Assembly (NCBI GenBank): GCA_018389105.1
Contig: JACATO010000599.1
Coordinates: forward strand, 1 to 64,000
DNA from: Nautilus pompilius
Taxonomy: Eukaryota; Mollusca; Cephalopoda; Nautilida; Nautilidae
Length of the DNA stretch: 64,000 nt
Direction: 5' to 3'
Every line of letters starts with the position of its first letter. Position 1 is the stretch's first letter. The notes under the pieces were generated by a model. It was not told the origin of the DNA, did not search any database, and saw only the letters and a program-made list of their open reading frames with translations. Of the stretch, positions 63,017 through 64,000 are shown piece by piece. The position numbers and the translations under genes were made by a program.

Positions 63017-63220
63017 GAGAAGTTCAAGCGGGAATTCCGCCTGCTGTTCAGCTACTGCCGCATACGGAAGAGAAAGAAGGAAGAAATCGAATTCTCAGAC
63101 GACAGCACAGCTGTTCGAAAGTTCAGCATGATGGAAGATCCACACCATCAAACCAATGACTCCCGCATCAAAGGTTACACTCGCGTTCACACAGAGTACA
63201 CAGACCAGAGTATGGTGTAA
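63017..63220 (+). CDS. Neuropeptide GPCR, last exon: helix 8, tail and stop
   Basis: Final coding exon, 67 codons plus TAA. It begins EKFKREFRLLFSYCR, completing N-EKFKREF across the junction, the amphipathic helix 8 after TM7. FSYC contains a likely palmitoylation cysteine. A basic cluster follows (RIRKRKK), then an acidic and Ser/Thr-bearing tail (EFSDDSTAVRKFSMM) with candidate kinase and arrestin sites. The last residues, QSMV, fit a class I PDZ-binding motif (S/T-x-hydrophobic). Acceptor TTGTTGAAG precedes the exon at phase 0. NEKFKREF is the helix-8 form I associate with kinin receptors. Confident as a GPCR tail; moderately confident as kinin type. Confidence 0.9.
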   Translation, partial: EKFKREFRLLFSYCRIRKRKKEEIEFSDDSTAVRKFSMMEDPHHQTNDSRIKGYTRVHTEYTDQSMV

Positions 63221-63805
63221 GACCACCCCCTCCCTGTCACCTGGTTGTTGGTCCAAGAAGCGAAGAGTAGCAGGATGATCTACGTGTGTAGCTGTGATGT
63301 CGGCGCCGTAGTAAGTTTCCTTTGTATTGTATTTTGGCATCAGTGTCTTGTGCTTTTCCGTCAGCACTTAGACGGCGCGTGAGAGCCCGTGTAGGAGCGA
63401 TGAGAAGTCCGGTGATGCCGATCGTTGTCATTTGAAACGAAGGAATCCATCCATAGGTGACATCTTCTCGCCGTTTCTATAGAGCTGCATTCTTCTCAAA
63501 CGCAGACAACGTGACAAAACTGTCAATTCCCAGAGTGTCTAGCCACGGTCTTTGGTTGTACAGTGAGTCCTCAACTGTTACCTGTTGTTGTTACTATTAT
63601 CGTGGAACAAATAATATTAAATATTAAAGGTATAAAAGCCTACCTTGAAATGTCATCGACTGGTACTACTCCTGTTATGCTGTACTTGAACAAATTCTAA
63701 TTGTCGGTTTTAATTTGTATGTTTTCCTAAGTGTTACTTATTTACTGTTGTCCAGAAAGTGAGAAATGTAATTTAAAGACAATAAAATGTTTGCGTAATT
63801 TGTTC
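63221..63805 (+). other. 3' untranslated region of the receptor (inferred)
   Basis: Sequence from the TAA stop to shortly after the AATAAA hexamer. No further exon signature. The actual cleavage site is not determinable from sequence; it should fall 10-30 bases past 63786. Confidence 0.6.
63781..63786 (+). terminator. Poly(A) signal AATAAA
   Basis: Canonical hexamer 560 bases after the receptor stop codon, followed by GT/T-rich sequence (GTAATTTGTTCGGG) of the kind that stimulates cleavage. Confidence 0.65.
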
Positions 63806-64000
63806 GGGTACATGTTAGTAGTCTGGTTTAACCCTTTCCCTCCCACTTTTCGTGGATTTCCTCCGGAAACGGCACACAGGACGACTGCCTGATCGGGTAA
63901 AACGGTTTGAATTATAAAAACGGGACGCTAAAAGTCGGTTTCAAAACATTGTTTTTCTTTGTGATTAAAATTATACCAAACGTAGTTATTTTTATTTGAG

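Overview
This is a window of animal nuclear DNA, about 60% A+T, with long introns, many microsatellites and abundant decayed DNA transposons. The only host gene I can support is the 3' part of a rhodopsin-family neuropeptide GPCR on the + strand. Its TM6 and TM7 sequences most resemble the leucokinin/lymnokinin/myokinin receptors of protostomes. That receptor, together with mariner, Tigger/pogo, Tc1, LINE and Polinton remnants, points to a protostome invertebrate. A mollusc, perhaps a cephalopod, is my best guess, but this is inference. There are no operons, bacterial genes, rRNA or CRISPR arrays.

Layout. 1-9 kb: two (GA)n microsatellites and otherwise unassigned sequence. 9.2 kb: a tRNA-like palindrome. 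10.1 kb: four E-boxes in an exact 18-bp tandem array. About 11.1-15.9 kb: an A+T-rich, stop-riddled relic of a Maverick/Polinton, with traces of a protein-primed type B DNA polymerase and, downstream, an adenain-like cysteine protease. 20.5-21.8 kb: a complete but frameshifted mariner, followed at 22.0-22.6 kb by a broken copy of a repeated protein family of unknown function. 31.4-32.5 kb: two different Tigger/pogo-type non-autonomous elements placed end to end. 37.9-38.6 kb: the 3' end of a LINE reverse-transcriptase ORF. 39.1 kb: seven perfect CRE palindromes (TGACGTCA) at an exact 28-bp period in a GA-rich minisatellite. 43.4-44.6 kb: a possible SINE, a (GT)n tract and a Tigger deletion derivative that still encodes its DNA-binding region.

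45-64 kb is the receptor locus. A mariner (- strand) lies at 45.2-46.4 kb. The TM6 exon follows at 48104-48201. A second mariner of the same family, in the opposite orientation, lies at 53.0-54.3 kb. Then come the TM7 exon (54808-54898) and the last exon (63017-63220), which carries the cytoplasmic tail and stop. A poly(A) signal is at 63781. The exons join in frame, with introns of 6,606 and 8,118 bp. TM1-TM5 exons were not found and may lie upstream of the window. The two inverted mariners bracket the TM6 exon and could pair in the pre-mRNA, which is the most testable structural observation here.
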